Source of the DNA: a bacterium
GTDB lineage: Bacteria; UBA9089; UBA9088; JAGUXG01
Assembly: GCA_030018505.1 (NCBI GenBank)
Contig: JASEHO010000026.1
Coordinates: forward strand, 1,705-14,474
Length of the DNA stretch: 12,770 bases
Direction: 5' to 3'
Part shown: piece by piece, positions 12,018-12,770 of the stretch
Layout of the letters: each line of letters opens with the position of its first letter
Numbering within the stretch: the first letter of the stretch is position 1
The notes under the pieces: model-generated
What the model was told of the DNA's origin: nothing
The model's database searches: none
The model's input: the letters and a program-made list of their open reading frames with translations, nothing else
Program-made: the position numbers and the translations under genes

Positions 12018-12770
12018 ATGGTTAAAAGAGTATTATTGTTTTTGGTGATTGGGATTATGCTGAGTAGTTATATGACAGTCTATGCTGGCAGTAAGACTAA
12101 GGCAAACTATGCTGCTCTCACACAACAAGCGGTTTTAAAAGGTGACTGGGATAAGGTGATTAAGTATGGCAGAAAATGGGTACAGGCAGAGAAAGAAAAC
12201 CCTGTTGGGCACTTTGTCTTAGCTGCTGCTTATTTTTATAAAGCTCGCTATCAGGAGCAAGAAACAGAGTTGCGTTTTATCGAAGATGATGCCTCAAAGG
12301 AGGTAATTCTTGCATGGGCTAAAGAGTTAGTCAGGGATAATCCAGAAAATAAATATGCCAGATTGCTCCGTGGGGATGCCTATGTTCAGAAAGGCGACTA
12401 CGATCTGATATTCGAGCTTGACCCAGAAGATGCCGATGCCTACTATAACCGTGGGGTTGTCTATGATGACATAGGCGACTACGATCTGGCAATTAAAGAC
12501 TTTACTCAGGCAATTAAGCTTGACCTAAAAAATGCCGCTGCCTACAATAGCCGCGGGCTTGCCTATGATGACAAAGGCGACGACGATCTGGCAATCAAAG
12601 ACTTTACTCAGGCAATCGAGCTTAACCCAAAATATGCCGATGCCTATCTTAACCGCGGGGTTGTCTATTATTACAAAGGCGACTACGATCTGGCAATCAA
12701 AGACTTTACTCAGGTAATCGAGCTTAACCCAAAATATGCCGATGCCTATCTTAACCGCGGGGTTGTCTAT
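12018..12770 (+). CDS. Secreted tetratricopeptide-repeat protein, 3' end beyond window
   Basis: Open from ATG 12018 to the last base (251 codons, no stop). Residues 1-23 are a Sec signal peptide (basic MVKR, a hydrophobic core, cleavage likely after VYA). Residues 30-115 hold irregular TPR-like helices. From about 126 come regular 34-residue TPRs with the pattern GDYDLAIKDFTQAIELNP, then YADAYLNRGVVY. The first regular unit lacks seven residues (AIKDFTQ), reading GDYDLIFELDP. TPRs form superhelical scaffolds for protein binding; with a signal peptide this one should work in the periplasm or at the cell surface. The binding partner is unknown. The units are so alike at the DNA level that the array is recently expanded, and its length probably varies between strains. 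Confidence 0.85.
   Translation, partial: MVKRVLLFLVIGIMLSSYMTVYAGSKTKANYAALTQQAVLKGDWDKVIKYGRKWVQAEKENPVGHFVLAAAYFYKARYQEQETELRFIEDDASKEVILAWAKELVRDNPENKYARLLRGDAYVQKGDYDLIFELDPEDADAYYNRGVVYDDIGDYDLAIKDFTQAIKLDLKNAAAYNSRGLAYDDKGDDDLAIKDFTQAIELNPKYADAYLNRGVVYYYKGDYDLAIKDFTQVIELNPKYADAYLNRGVVY
12393..12770 (+). repeat. 102-bp tandem repeats coding for TPR units
   Basis: Units begin GGCGAC at 12393, 12474, 12576 and 12678. The last three starts are exactly 102 bp apart. The first unit is 81 bp, 21 bp (seven codons) shorter. Units 3 and 4 differ at only a few positions, showing recent duplication. The fourth unit is cut by the window edge. Confidence 0.9.

Noticed and set aside
12532..12717. 61-codon plus-strand ORF in the TPR array
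   Set aside because: It is the other-frame shadow of the 102-bp TPR repeats, which explains its own internal repeat.

Overview
The window looks like bacterial chromosome from an AT-rich lineage. The evidence is a bacterial serS, purM and pyruvate phosphate dikinase, Shine-Dalgarno sites of the AGGAGG type, Lys/Glu/Ile-rich proteins, and many short palindromic or purine-rich intergenic repeats. That style resembles uncultured candidate-phylum genomes (Omnitrophota/Desantisbacteria-like), but this is an impression of style; nothing here fixes the taxonomy.

Layout. (1) 1-580 is insertion-sequence debris: a frameshifted IS3-type integrase fragment, an 80-bp palindromic element, and the 5' end of an ISL3-type element with its terminal repeat, promoter, and a hairpin covering the transposase start. 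(2) 591-3057, minus strand: serS (seryl-tRNA synthetase), then a soluble Hanks-type Ser/Thr kinase. (3) 3143-6784, plus strand: a disrupted purM locus. A promoter-proximal 5' fragment of purM (3179-3607) is followed by a chimeric reading frame (RadC-like N-terminus, start of a DNA methyltransferase, then a membrane-anchored TPR protein), a second short radC-like start, and a full-length purM. The two purM 5' ends match over 369 bp with four differences, all synonymous. (4) 6786-10344: an intergenic repeat cluster, then an ATGA-overlapping pair, a SAM-dependent methyltransferase and ppdK. (5) 10344-12000 is decay-rich: a truncated small ORF, a candidate 270-bp MITE, an intact AbrB-type antitoxin, a frameshifted VapC toxin, an AlbA_2-like C-terminal fragment, a heptamer-built hairpin, and a 5'-truncated HEPN gene. 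(6) 12018-end: a secreted TPR protein whose 102-bp repeats are still being duplicated; it runs off the window.

How the parts work together. serS, purM and ppdK are housekeeping genes (tRNA charging, purine synthesis, pyruvate/PEP interconversion). The rest is accessory and shows repeated rearrangement. The observations most worth checking are the purM duplication around a mosaic insert, the ISL3 leader hairpin that would silence read-through transcripts but not native ones, the candidate MITE at 10399-10668, and the two hairpins whose arms are built from tandem 7- or 8-mers.
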